From Tranquillimonas rosea (lineage in GTDB: Bacteria > Pseudomonadota > Alphaproteobacteria > Rhodobacterales > Rhodobacteraceae), in contig NZ_FOGU01000001.1 in assembly GCF_900111315.1 (NCBI RefSeq), positions 558,001-622,000 on the forward strand: a DNA stretch of 64,000 bases, read 5' to 3'. The notes under the pieces are model-generated. The model made no database searches and was not told the DNA's origin. It was given only the letters and a program-made list of their open reading frames with translations. The translations under genes were made by a program, and so were the position numbers. Numbering within the stretch: the first letter of the stretch is position 1; each line of letters starts with the position of its first letter. Shown here piece after piece: positions 34,786 to 45,949 of the stretch.

Positions 34786-35196
34786 TCAGCCCAGATGCGC
34801 CGCCACGCGCCGGGTATGCGGCGCCTGGCGGTGCTCGAACAAGTAGATGCCCTGCCAGGTGCCGAGCGCGGGCCGGCCATCCGTCACCGGGATCGACAGC
34901 GACACCGGCATCATCGCTGCCTTGATATGCGCCGGCATGTCGTCCGGGCCCTCGACAGTGTGCGACAGGTAGCTCATCGAAGGGTCGTCCGCCGGTGGCA
35001 CGAGGCGATGGAAGTACGCCTGCAGGTCCCGCTGCACGTCGGGATCGGCGTTTTCCTGGATCAGGAGCGAACAGCTGGTGTGGCGCACGAACAGCGTCAG
35101 GAGGCCGGTGGTCCCGCTCGGCGCCCAGCGGCCTACCTCCGACGTGAAGTCATAGAGTCCGGTCCCGCGGGTCTGTATCGAAAATTCCGTCTGCAT
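34786..35196 (-). CDS. yjbQ: YjbQ / UPF0047 family protein
   Basis: The 136-residue protein contains the family blocks LLTLFVRHTSCSLLIQENADPDV, MSYLSHTVEGPDDMPAHIKA and GTWQGIYLFEHR, including the conserved His residues of the trimeric active site. E. coli YjbQ has weak thiamine-phosphate synthase activity, but the physiological role is open. The start could equally be the ATG three codons upstream (35205). Neither has a strong ribosome-binding site. It converges on the SDR gene with six bases between. Confidence 0.87.
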   Translation of the reverse strand: MQTEFSIQTRGTGLYDFTSEVGRWAPSGTTGLLTLFVRHTSCSLLIQENADPDVQRDLQAYFHRLVPPADDPSMSYLSHTVEGPDDMPAHIKAAMMPVSLSIPVTDGRPALGTWQGIYLFEHRQAPHTRRVAAHLG

Positions 35197-35273
35197 CAAA
35201 CGCATGGTGGAGCAACCGCCGGCAAATGCAAACCCGGCCGGAACATGCCAGCCGACATGCGCATTGGCGGGAC

Positions 35274-36302
35274 ATGTCGCTTCAGGATGTCGCCCGGAAA
35301 ACCTTCGTTCCCGCCACCTTGCGCAACGGAGCGGCGCTGCTCGCACTGATCGTCCTGGCGCTGTTCGCCTGGTACGCGCGCAACGCGCTGCTTCTGGGCT
35401 TCGGCGGGCTGATCGTCGCAACGATTTTGGTGACCGCCGCCCAGCCGATCAAGCGCTGGACGCCGCTCGGCCACCGCGGGGCGGTATGGCTCGCGGGCCT
35501 TCTCATCGCGCTGGCGCTGGCCGGCCTGATCGGGCTGATCATGCCCACCCTCACCCAGCAGGCGGCCGAGTTGTCCGATGCCCTGCCCGCCGCGCTGGAC
35601 CGCGTGCGCGGTGTGATGGGCGAGACAGCGCTACAGGACATGATGTCGAGCTCTGCGCTGTTGCAGAACCTCGCAGGTCACCTGACCCGCTGGTCTGCGG
35701 CGGTGATGGGCACGACGACCAGCCTGTTCTTCGTGCTCGTCGCGGGCGGGTTCTTCGCGATGAGCCCGCAACTGCATCGCGACGGGCTGGTGTCGCTCGT
35801 CGCGCCGTCCTCGCAGGAGCGGACACGCGCCGTTCTGGACCGCGCGGGCAAGGGGCTTCGGGCGTGGCTCTTCGGCCAGATGATCGCGATGGTCACCGTC
35901 GGGGCCGCCGTCACGCTGGGCACCTGGCTTCTGGGGCTGCCGGCGCCGCTGGCGCTCGGCGTCATCGCGGGACTGCTGGAGTTCGTGCCGGTCCTCGGCC
36001 CCGTCGTCGCCGCGCTGCCGGGCGTGCTGCTGGCGATGACGATCTCGCCCACGATGATGATCTGGACCGCCGGTCTCTACGTCCTGGTCGAGCAGCTGGA
36101 GTCGAACATGCTCCTGCCCATGGTCGAGCAGAGCGTCGCCGATGTGCCGCCGGCGGTGTTCTTGCTGGCGATCGTGTCGATCGGCTCGATCTTCGGCATC
36201 GCCGGCGTCATCCTCAGCGCGCCGATGACGGTCGTCGCTTATGTCCTGATCTCGGCGCTCTATATCGACCCGCTGAACGGGCGCGACACGCTGCCGGAAT
36301 AG
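35274..36302 (+). CDS. AI-2E family (PerM/TqsA-like) membrane transporter
   Basis: The 342-residue protein has about seven transmembrane segments in the PerM/AI-2E order: two N-terminal (residues 15-55), one at 65-90, a cytosolic or periplasmic loop at 90-145 (LTQQAAELSDALP), then four or more in the C-terminal half. The LLEFVPVLGPVVAALPG and EQLESNMLLPMVEQ signatures are both typical. Family members export small molecules or ions, and the substrate here is unknown. Its 3' end faces rpoD across a shared stem-loop. Confidence 0.88.
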   Translation: MSLQDVARKTFVPATLRNGAALLALIVLALFAWYARNALLLGFGGLIVATILVTAAQPIKRWTPLGHRGAVWLAGLLIALALAGLIGLIMPTLTQQAAELSDALPAALDRVRGVMGETALQDMMSSSALLQNLAGHLTRWSAAVMGTTTSLFFVLVAGGFFAMSPQLHRDGLVSLVAPSSQERTRAVLDRAGKGLRAWLFGQMIAMVTVGAAVTLGTWLLGLPAPLALGVIAGLLEFVPVLGPVVAALPGVLLAMTISPTMMIWTAGLYVLVEQLESNMLLPMVEQSVADVPPAVFLLAIVSIGSIFGIAGVILSAPMTVVAYVLISALYIDPLNGRDTLPE

Positions 36303-36310
36303 CCCCCAGC

Positions 36311-36340
36311 GAAAGGAAAGGGCCGGCGAAACGCCGGCCC
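36311..36340 (-). terminator. Rho-independent terminator of rpoD
   Basis: GGGCCGGCG (36320-36328) pairs perfectly with CGCCGGCCC (36332-36340) around an AAA loop. On the minus strand it is followed by TTTCCTTTC, as expected for intrinsic termination of rpoD. It may also act on the converging transporter gene. Confidence 0.82.
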
Positions 36341-36347
36341 CAAGAAC

Positions 36348-38354
<2,007 letters not shown>

Positions 38355-38467
38355 CCGGCACTCCTTCTGCGGAGGGAGATTCGTCATCGTTCCGAATCGT
38401 CTAGCGCGAATCACTGATTCGCACACCTGTTTACCTTAAATTCCGTTTACCAACCCTTCCCCCAAGG

Positions 38468-40405
38468 TCACTGGGGGGCGTTGCGCCCCTTGGTAAACGT
38501 GATGCTGTTCAGCAGATCGTCGAGGGCTCCGCGTTCCTCCCGGCTCATACGTGCGCCATTCGGCCCGACATCGTACTGCGTTGTGTCCTCGTGCATGCTT
38601 CGTACAGCGTTGTTGCGCGCTTCGGCCGCCTGCGACAGGCGCCAGATCGTCGCCTCGTCACTGCCCCGGTCGAAGTCCTCGAGCGCCTCGTCCAGTTCCT
38701 GCGCGGCACCGCGCCACGCCAGCAGCTTCGCGACCTCTTCCTTCAGGCAGGCCGCCGCCATTTCGGCATCGCCACCGGCCCTAAGGGCCGGCACCAGCGC
38801 AATGTGGCGCTGCGAGAAGAGCTTTTCAAGGAGCTCGCCCCCCAGTTCCCTTTCGATTTCGCCCCTCAGATCAGAGGTATCCTCGCCGTAGCGGAAGAGG
38901 ATCGCGTCGCGCAGGCGGGTGTGATCCTCGTTGCTCATCTCCAGCCGTTCGAGCGCGTCTTCGACCCGCTCCAGCAGGTGCGGATAGCTCAGAAGAACGG
39001 CCAGCACCACCGCCTCGCGCATCTCGTGCTCGACCGCGCCCTGCGCCAGCGCAGAATGCTGTGCCGCCAGCGGCGCGGTCGGCTGGTCGCGCTTCCAGCT
39101 GCCCTTGGCACGCCGTTGCGGCGGCGCGGGGCGGAAGAGCTGCCAGCGCATCTCCTTTATGGCATCGCCGTAATGGCGCCGGATCGTGGGATCCTGGATC
39201 TTTGCGATCGCCGCGCGCAGCGACCGGTCCAGCGCCGCGCGCCGTTCGGGGCTGTCAAAGACCTTGCCCTCGGTCTCGCGCTGCCACAACAGGTCGACCA
39301 TGGGCCGCGCCGCCTGCAGGATCTGCTGCATCGCCTCGGGGCCCTTGGCGCGAATCAGGTCGTCGGGGTCCTGCCCTGGCGGCATCAGCGCGAATCGCAG
39401 CGACCGGCCGGCCTCGAGCAGCGGCAGCGCGGTGTCCATCACCCGCATCGCCGCGGCCAGCCCCGCCTTGTCGCCGTCGAGCGCCACGATCGGCTCGTCG
39501 CCCATCCGCCACAGCAGCTGCAGCTGGTCGCCCGTCACCGCGGTGCCAAGGGGCGCGACGGCGCCGTCGAACCCGGCCTGCGCCAGCGCGATCACGTCCA
39601 TGTAGCCCTCGGCCACCACCAGCGCGTTGCCCTTGCCCGCCGCCTCGCGTGCCGGGGCGTGGTTGTAGAGGCTGCGGCCCTTGTCGAAGAGCTCGGTCTC
39701 GGGCGAGTTGAGATACTTTGCCCGCGCGTTCGGATCCATCGCCCGGCCGCCGAAGGCGATGGCGCGGCCGCGGGCGTCGCGGATCGGAAAGATGATGCGT
39801 CCGCGGAACCGGTCGTACGGCGCGCCGCCCCGGTCGGATTCGGCGGCCAGCCCGGCGGCGATCACGTGCTCGGCCGGAACGCCCTTGCCGGTCAGGTGCT
39901 TGAAGGCCCCGCCCTGTGCCGGGGCAAAGCCGATCTCCCAGCGTTTCAGCGCCGCTTCGTCCAGCCCCCGCCGCGCGAGGTAGTCGCGCGCCTCCGACGC
40001 CGCGCCGGTCTTGAGCTGCAGCGCGAACCACTGGACCGCCTGCTCCATCACCTCGGCCAGCTGGGTGCGCCGGTCGGCCTTGGCCTTGGCCTGCGGATCC
40101 TTCGCGGGCATCTCCATCGCCGCCTCGCGGGCCAGGATCTCGACCGCTTCCATGAAGCCAACGTTCTCGCTCTCGCGGACGAAGGTGATCGCGTCGCCCG
40201 AGATGTGGCAGCCGAAGCAGTGGAAGAAGCCCTTGCGGTCGTCGACGTGAAAACTGGCCGTCTTTTCCTGGTGGAACGGGCACGGCGCCCACATGTCGCC
40301 CTTGGCCTGGTTCGACTTGCGGTCCCACGTCACCTTGCGCCCCACCACCTGCGACAGGCTGATGCGGCTGCGGAGTTCGTCCAGAAAACCCGGCGGAAGG
40401 CTCAT
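38468..40405 (-). CDS. dnaG: DNA primase
   Basis: The 645-residue protein has the N-terminal CHC2 zinc finger (CPFHQEKTASFHV and CFGCHISGDA), the Toprim catalytic core (LVVAEGYMDVIALAQAGFDGAVAPLGTA with the acidic residues; VALDGDKAG) and a C-terminal helicase-binding region. It makes RNA primers at the replication fork. The start is fixed by MSLPPGFLDELR, which fits the family. It is followed by rpoD. Confidence 0.97.
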   Translation of the reverse strand: MSLPPGFLDELRSRISLSQVVGRKVTWDRKSNQAKGDMWAPCPFHQEKTASFHVDDRKGFFHCFGCHISGDAITFVRESENVGFMEAVEILAREAAMEMPAKDPQAKAKADRRTQLAEVMEQAVQWFALQLKTGAASEARDYLARRGLDEAALKRWEIGFAPAQGGAFKHLTGKGVPAEHVIAAGLAAESDRGGAPYDRFRGRIIFPIRDARGRAIAFGGRAMDPNARAKYLNSPETELFDKGRSLYNHAPAREAAGKGNALVVAEGYMDVIALAQAGFDGAVAPLGTAVTGDQLQLLWRMGDEPIVALDGDKAGLAAAMRVMDTALPLLEAGRSLRFALMPPGQDPDDLIRAKGPEAMQQILQAARPMVDLLWQRETEGKVFDSPERRAALDRSLRAAIAKIQDPTIRRHYGDAIKEMRWQLFRPAPPQRRAKGSWKRDQPTAPLAAQHSALAQGAVEHEMREAVVLAVLLSYPHLLERVEDALERLEMSNEDHTRLRDAILFRYGEDTSDLRGEIERELGGELLEKLFSQRHIALVPALRAGGDAEMAAACLKEEVAKLLAWRGAAQELDEALEDFDRGSDEATIWRLSQAAEARNNAVRSMHEDTTQYDVGPNGARMSREERGALDDLLNSITFTKGRNAPQ

Positions 40406-40563
40406 GACAGCGATTCTCGGTGCATGGAACGCCGGAGTCTAGCGCTCCGCCCCGGCATTGGCCATGCGCCGTCGGCCGGTGTCCGAAAATCCGTATCTTC
40501 GCCTCATTGCCGGCACAAACGGGGCGCAGGTGTTTCGCTCATGGGAGGATCAGGGGAACGGAA

Positions 40564-42273
40564 ATGAGATCCGGATACGTCACGCGTGATGTTTCGCGCG
40601 CGAAACATCTCCTCTCGCGGTTCGCGGGAGACGAGCGCGGGTCGATGCTCATCTTCGCGCTGTTCATCTTCGTGTGTCTCTGCCTGCTCGGCGGGCTGTC
40701 GATCAACGTCGCCCGCAACGAGTTCTCGCGCATCCGCCTTCAGGCCACGACCGACGCCGCCATCCTCGCCGCCGCCGACCTCGACCAGACGCTCGACCCC
40801 AAGAGCGTCGTGCAGGACTATTTCGCCAAGGCGGGGCTGGCCGACAAGCTGGATCCCGACGACATCGTCGTGACGGAGCTGATCAACTCGCGCCAGGTCA
40901 CGGCGACGGCCAAGTACGATCAGCCCAACATGCTGTTCAACATCAGGCTCAACGGCATCTCCGACCGCCTGCCCCAGACCTTTCCCGTCGCCGCCGCCGG
41001 ATCGGCCAAGGAAGAGATCAGCGACATCGAGGTCTCGCTCGTCTTGGACGTGTCGGGGTCGATGCAATACTACGACCGGATGGAAAACATGCGGAAGGCG
41101 GCGAAGGACTTCGCCGAAGAGGTTCTCTCCGCCGACGATGGGGCCCAATCCGGACTGAGCGAAGTCTCTCTGTCCATAGTCCCCTACTCCACCCAAGCCG
41201 CGGCCCCACAGCCGATCCTCGATGCGATGAACCTGGGCCACCGTCACGACTACTCCGGCTGCGTCGATTTCGAGGCGGACGACTTCACAACGACAAAGCT
41301 GCCGATTCCGACCGAAGGGCACGAGGACGATCCGCTGGACGCCACCCGGCGGGCCCAGACGGCCCATGTCGATCCTTACTACAGCGAAACCGAAAAGAAC
41401 CCCAGATTTCGGGTCTGCCGCACAGATGAGGCTTTCCGCAGCACGGCCCTCGGCGGCTCGGTCTCGCAGGTTCAAGGCGACATCCAGGCCCTCACGCAGG
41501 GCGGCAGCACCTCGATCGATGTGGGGATCAAGTGGGGCGTGTCCCTGCTCGACCCGTCGATCCGCGATGTCGTCTCGGACATGATCGACGCGGGCCAAAT
41601 CTCCGGCGATTTCGAGGGCCGACCCTACGATTACGACCGGCCGAACGCGATGAAGGTGCTTGTGGTCATGACGGACGGCAAGAACGAGGAACAGTGGCAG
41701 ATTACCGATGCCTATGCGAGCGGCCCCTCGGACGTCTTCACATATTGGGATGGCTACAAGACCCGGTACGCCGTCGACGCGCCCGAAGAAACACATTCGT
41801 TCTACGATTGGCGCGATGGCTGGACACAACGGCACGGCGATGACGACTATATCGGCAATGAGCGCTTCTACCTCCCGCACGACGACACGTGGGAGAACTT
41901 GGAGGACAAGGACCTCACCCGGCTCGACTGGAAGGATGTGTGGACCGCGATGCGCGTGAAGTATCACGCCAACGAGTTCCGCGAGGACCAGTATGGATCC
42001 CAGAGCGCCTACGACTACTGGACCGGCAGCGATGTCGTGACGGAGATCGACCGCACCGAGAAAGACACGCGGATGGAGAACATCTGCCAGGCCGCCAAGG
42101 ACGAAGGCATCGTCATCTTCGCCGTCGGCGTGAAGATCGACAGCACCTACGCGAAGAAGCTTCGCGACTGCGTCGGCAACGACAACAACTACTTCGACGT
42201 CGACAACGACGAGATCGACTACGCCTTCGCCGCCATCGCCAGCGCGATCAACCAGCTCAGGCTGGTGAAGTGA
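40564..42273 (+). CDS. TadG-like VWA-domain pilus/surface assembly protein
   Basis: The 569-residue protein has a short cytosolic front with FAGDERGSMLIFALFIFVCLCLLGG, the TadE/TadG-type transmembrane signal (residues 27-46). A von Willebrand A domain follows with the MIDAS motif LDVSGSM (162-168) and MKVLVVMTDGKNEEQW. A long Asp/Tyr-rich insert separates VWA strands, ending in VIFAVGVKID. In Tad systems such proteins sit in the envelope and assist pilus assembly or adhesion. The ATG at 40564 follows GGGGAACGG. It is first in a three-gene overlapping operon; no other tad gene is nearby. Confidence 0.82.
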   Translation: MRSGYVTRDVSRAKHLLSRFAGDERGSMLIFALFIFVCLCLLGGLSINVARNEFSRIRLQATTDAAILAAADLDQTLDPKSVVQDYFAKAGLADKLDPDDIVVTELINSRQVTATAKYDQPNMLFNIRLNGISDRLPQTFPVAAAGSAKEEISDIEVSLVLDVSGSMQYYDRMENMRKAAKDFAEEVLSADDGAQSGLSEVSLSIVPYSTQAAAPQPILDAMNLGHRHDYSGCVDFEADDFTTTKLPIPTEGHEDDPLDATRRAQTAHVDPYYSETEKNPRFRVCRTDEAFRSTALGGSVSQVQGDIQALTQGGSTSIDVGIKWGVSLLDPSIRDVVSDMIDAGQISGDFEGRPYDYDRPNAMKVLVVMTDGKNEEQWQITDAYASGPSDVFTYWDGYKTRYAVDAPEETHSFYDWRDGWTQRHGDDDYIGNERFYLPHDDTWENLEDKDLTRLDWKDVWTAMRVKYHANEFREDQYGSQSAYDYWTGSDVVTEIDRTEKDTRMENICQAAKDEGIVIFAVGVKIDSTYAKKLRDCVGNDNNYFDVDNDEIDYAFAAIASAINQLRLVK

Positions 42274-42794
42274 TGCGGGGCGCGCTCGTCGGGTTCTGGC
42301 GGGACAGGCGCGGCACCTCGACGGTCGAGTTCGCGCTCATGTTCCCCCTCGTCCTGGCCTGGTTCATCCTGGGCGCGGAGGTGGGCATCCACCAGCTGCG
42401 TCAGACGATGTTCGAGCGGGGCGTCGACGTGGTCACCCGGGATCTCCGGCTGGGCGAGCCGACGCTTCAAGATCCCGAAGAGTTGCGCAAGGCGGTCTGT
42501 GCCCGGACGCTGGTGATCGCCAATTGCATGGGCGACCTGACGATCGACATGACCCCGGTCGAGGTCGACACCTTCGCCCCCGCCGCCGAACCGATCGACT
42601 GTCGCGACCGGACCGAAGAGATCAAGCCGGTGGTCAACTACGACCAGGGCAGCTCGAACGAGGTCATGCTGCTGCGGTTCTGCGTGCTCTACGACCCGGT
42701 CTTTCCGAACATGGGCCTGGGCGAGATCATGCCGCGTGCCGCGGGCGGCGGGGTGCCGATCTACGCGACCACCTTCTACGTGAACGAGCCATGA
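42273..42794 (+). CDS. TadE/TadG-like minor pseudopilin
   Basis: The 173-residue protein begins with a basic stretch and the TadE-type leader RRGTSTVEFALMFPLVLAWFILGAEVGIH (Glu at +5 after the likely cleavage region) as a membrane helix at about 15-38. A periplasmic domain with several cysteines (VCARTLVIANCMG, IDCRD, LRFCVLYDP) follows. Its ATG overlaps the previous stop by one base (TGATG) and its stop overlaps the next ATG by four, so all three genes are co-translated. Confidence 0.8.
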   Translation: MRGALVGFWRDRRGTSTVEFALMFPLVLAWFILGAEVGIHQLRQTMFERGVDVVTRDLRLGEPTLQDPEELRKAVCARTLVIANCMGDLTIDMTPVEVDTFAPAAEPIDCRDRTEEIKPVVNYDQGSSNEVMLLRFCVLYDPVFPNMGLGEIMPRAAGGGVPIYATTFYVNEP

Positions 42795-43381
42795 TCCGCC
42801 AGCTGAGAAACATCGCGCGCCGCTTCGCCGCCGACACGCGCGGCACAGTGATCGTCGAGACGGTGCTGGTCCTGCCGCTGCTGATCTGGATGGTGCTGGC
42901 CATCGTCGTCTTCGTCGACGCCTTCCGCATGCAGACCCAGAACATCCGCGCCACCTACACCATCGGCGACGCCCTCTCGCGGCAGCTCAACGCCGTTGCG
43001 CCCAGCTACCTCGAAGGGATGCAGAGGCTCTACACCTATCAGATCGGGCGCTCCTACCCAACGGGCCTGCGGATCACCGTCGCCTATTACGACGCGGAAG
43101 AGGACGAGCATGTCCGCGTCTGGTCGTGCTCCACCGGGATCGCGGACGATCCGATGACACAGACCGACATCGACGCGATCAAGGACGAGATACCGCAGCT
43201 CGCCGACGGCGACACGATCGCCCTGATCGACAGCTGGATGGACTATACCCCGCCCTTCGACATGGCGATCGGCGCGATCGAGGCGCGGCTGGAAGAGATG
43301 CGGTTCGAGAACCGCATCTTCGTCTCGCCGCGCTTCACCGGTCAGCTCAAGCTGACCGACGCCGGGTCGGGCAACTGCTGA
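42791..43381 (+). CDS. TadE-like minor pseudopilin
   Basis: The 196-residue protein has RRFAADTRGTVIVETVLVLPLLIWMVLAIVVFVDAFRMQ, again a TadE-type leader and transmembrane helix (residues 15-45). The periplasmic domain ends in a Cys residue. It is the second small pseudopilin-like gene behind the VWA protein. It ends four bases before the stop of the converging glutamate dehydrogenase gene. Confidence 0.8.
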   Translation: MIRQLRNIARRFAADTRGTVIVETVLVLPLLIWMVLAIVVFVDAFRMQTQNIRATYTIGDALSRQLNAVAPSYLEGMQRLYTYQIGRSYPTGLRITVAYYDAEEDEHVRVWSCSTGIADDPMTQTDIDAIKDEIPQLADGDTIALIDSWMDYTPPFDMAIGAIEARLEEMRFENRIFVSPRFTGQLKLTDAGSGNC

Positions 43382-43385
43382 GCCG

Positions 43386-44816
43386 TCACAGCCCCTTGGC
43401 GCGATAGCTGGCCGATACCCGCTCGATCGCGACCAGATAGGCGGCAGTGCGCAGGTCGGCCACGTCCTCGCGCGAGTGCCAGACCTTGCGCATGGCCTGG
43501 TAGGCGGTCCGCATCGTGTCATCGAGCCCCGATCGCACCAGCTCCAGCTCGTCGGCGCCGCGGAGATACTTCTCCTTGAAGCCGGGCGACAGGGTCCAGC
43601 CGAGCTCTTTGTCGCGCGACAGCCGCTCGAGCTCGTTGATCAGAAGCTCGTGCCGCGCCTCTTCCTGCCGCCGCTGCATCCGGCCGAAGCGGATGTGGCT
43701 GAGATTCTTGACCCACTCGAAGTAGCTGACGGTCACACCGCCCGCGTTGGCATAGAGATCGGGGATGACCACGGTGCCCGCCTTGCGCAGCACCTCGTCC
43801 GCCGCGGCCGTGATCGGGCCGTTGGCGGCCTCGACGATCATCCGGGCGCGGATGCGCGAGACGTTGTCGCGGTTGATAACGCCTTCCAGCGCGGCCGGAA
43901 TCAGCACGTCGCAGTCTTCCTCCAGCACCTTGGCACCGTCCTCGACGAAAGTGCCGTCGGCAAAACCCTTCACCCCGCCGTGCCGTCCGATCCAGCCGTG
44001 CACGGCCTCGACGTCCAGCCCGCTTTCCGAGGTGATCGCGCCGTCCCGCTCGACGATGCCGACGATCTTCGCGCCGTCCTCTTCCGCCAGGAACTTCGCC
44101 GCGTGATAGCCCACGTTGCCGAGGCCCTGCACGATGATCCGCTTGCCGTGGAGCGACCCCGACAGCCGCGCCGCCTTCACGTCCTCGGGGTGGCGGAAGA
44201 ACTCGCGCAGGGCGTATTGCACGCCACGGCCGGTCGCCTCCACCCGGCCCTGGATGCCGCCGGCATGGGCCGGCTTGCCGGTGACGCAGGCGCGGGCGTT
44301 GATGTCGGTGGTGTTCATGCGCTGGTACTGGTCGGCGATCCACGCCATCTCGCGCTCGCCGGTGCCCATGTCCGGGGCCGGCACGTTCTGGCTGGGGTTG
44401 ATGAGGTCGCGCTTGGCCAGCTCGTAGGTGAAGCGGCGGGTGATGCGCTCGAGCTCTTCCTCGGAATACTCGCGCGGATCGAGGCAGAGCCCGCCCTTGG
44501 AACCGCCGAACGGCGTTTCGACCAAAGCGCACTTGTAGGTCATCAGCGCCGCCAGCGCCTCGACCTCGTCCTGGTGGACGCCGGTCGCGTAGCGGATGCC
44601 GCCCTTCACGGGCTCCATGTGTTCAGAATGGACCGAGCGATAGCCGGTGAAGGTGTGGATGCCGCCGCGAAGCCGCACCCCGAACCGCACGGTGTAGGTC
44701 GCGTTGCAGACGCGGATCTTTTCTTCGAGGCCCGGCTCGAGGTCCATCAGGGCCACGGCCCTGTTGAACATCAGGTCGACTGAGTCGCGGAAGGAGGGTT
44801 CGGCGGGCACGGACAT
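43386..44816 (-). CDS. Glu/Leu/Phe/Val dehydrogenase (glutamate dehydrogenase)
   Basis: The 476-residue protein has the dimerisation/substrate domain with GGIRYATGVHQDEVEALAALMTYKCALVETPFGGSKGG (catalytic Lys in this block) and PDMGTGEREMAWIADQY. The Rossmann domain has IVQGLGNVGYHAAKFL. The pattern is that of hexameric GDHs interconverting glutamate and 2-oxoglutarate plus ammonia. AAGGAAG precedes ATG 44816. Coenzyme choice cannot be read with certainty. Confidence 0.92.
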   Translation of the reverse strand: MSVPAEPSFRDSVDLMFNRAVALMDLEPGLEEKIRVCNATYTVRFGVRLRGGIHTFTGYRSVHSEHMEPVKGGIRYATGVHQDEVEALAALMTYKCALVETPFGGSKGGLCLDPREYSEEELERITRRFTYELAKRDLINPSQNVPAPDMGTGEREMAWIADQYQRMNTTDINARACVTGKPAHAGGIQGRVEATGRGVQYALREFFRHPEDVKAARLSGSLHGKRIIVQGLGNVGYHAAKFLAEEDGAKIVGIVERDGAITSESGLDVEAVHGWIGRHGGVKGFADGTFVEDGAKVLEEDCDVLIPAALEGVINRDNVSRIRARMIVEAANGPITAAADEVLRKAGTVVIPDLYANAGGVTVSYFEWVKNLSHIRFGRMQRRQEEARHELLINELERLSRDKELGWTLSPGFKEKYLRGADELELVRSGLDDTMRTAYQAMRKVWHSREDVADLRTAAYLVAIERVSASYRAKGL

Positions 44817-44955
44817 GGGACGCTTCCTTTCAGCTTGTCTTTGGCCAGATGCCCCACCGGACGTCGCTCCGGCGCTCCTCCCGATGCAGAGCATATGCTC
44901 AATCCGTAACCAAATCGTGCCCGCTTGCCTACAACCCTCCGACATGCACCGGTTT

Positions 44956-45426
44956 TCAGGTTTCGGCGGCGCGCTCCAGCTTGAGCTCGGCCACGCGCTC
45001 GGACATGGCCTTCGTCTGGGCGGCAGGAACGACGCCGCCGACGCCGAGCCGCTGGCCCACGCGCCACCAGAGCCCCGGCGCCCAGGCCGCCGGCATCGGC
45101 CGCGCCAGCCGCAGCACGAACCCGTTGGACGGCTTGAACGCAAAGGCGCCCCGGTCGACCGAGGCGATGTTGTCGATCGGCGCCAGCACGCGGCCCGTCT
45201 CGTCCCGCAGTCCCTCGGCCGTCAGCACGAGACGGCTGGCCGTGGCGCGCCAGAACCAGCCCGACAGCACCAGCAGCGCGCCGCCGATCGGCAGCAGCAG
45301 GACGTTCCCCGATGTGGAGCCGGAATAGAGAAGCAGCGCCCCCGTCGCGGCCAGCAGGCCGGTCCCCACGACGCGCCGGACGGCGCCGGGGCGCAGCTCG
45401 GCCAGCACCTCTTGTGTCTCGCTCAT
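44956..45426 (-). CDS. Small membrane protein, unknown function
   Basis: The 156-residue protein has two transmembrane segments (about residues 19-35, VVGTGLLAATGALLLYSGS, and 42-58, LLPIGGALLVLSGWFW). A beta-rich domain follows (RLVLTAEGLRDETGRVLAPIDNIASVDRGAFAFKPSNGFVLRLAR) that looks like a bacterial PH-like domain. GGGAGATGCCG precedes the ATG. No family name is assigned. Confidence 0.7.
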   Translation of the reverse strand: MSETQEVLAELRPGAVRRVVGTGLLAATGALLLYSGSTSGNVLLLPIGGALLVLSGWFWRATASRLVLTAEGLRDETGRVLAPIDNIASVDRGAFAFKPSNGFVLRLARPMPAAWAPGLWWRVGQRLGVGGVVPAAQTKAMSERVAELKLERAAET

Positions 45427-45538
45427 CGGCATCTCCCTTGTCGGGGCCGTCGTACCCTGCCGCGCGGCGGAAGGCGAGCCGGCTTGCCGCCGCGGGCCCC
45501 GGCGGACTAGGGTCCGCGCCGACAGCGAAGGACGACAG

Positions 45539-45838
45539 ATGCGCGCCACCCTCCTTGCCTGCTGCCTGGCCGCGGCCGGCTGCACCCAGTTCCCCGAACT
45601 CGACGGGGTGGAATCGCCCGCCGCGGTGCAGGCCGACTATCCCGCGCTCTCGCCGCTGGGCGGCATCCTGCAGCGGGCCGAGACGGGGCGGCTGACCGAT
45701 CCCGCGGCGACCGACGATCTCGCCGCGCGCGGGGCCGCCCTGCGCCGCCGGACCGTGCCCGAGCGGCGGGCCGATCCGGACCTGACGGACCGCGCGACGC
45801 GCCTGCGGGACCGCGCAGACGCCCTGCGCGCGCCCTGA
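45539..45838 (+). CDS. Small lipoprotein, unknown function
   Basis: The 99-residue protein has a lipoprotein signal MRATLLACCLAAAGC (Cys15 as the lipidated residue), then a short linker and two Arg/Ala-rich helices (ILQRAETGRLTDPAATDDLAARGAALRRR; TDRATRLRDRADALRAP). AAGGA precedes the ATG. It probably faces the periplasm. Its role is unknown; it is 111 bases upstream of hom. Confidence 0.65.
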   Translation: MRATLLACCLAAAGCTQFPELDGVESPAAVQADYPALSPLGGILQRAETGRLTDPAATDDLAARGAALRRRTVPERRADPDLTDRATRLRDRADALRAP

Positions 45839-45949
45839 GCCCGCGAGGTGACGTTGCCGCCCCCGGAAAACCGCGCTAGAGGTCGCGCGCCGCAGGCCAC
45901 GGCCGCGCGGCAGGAACATTGAGCAGCGACAAGCGACGGAGTGCATGAC

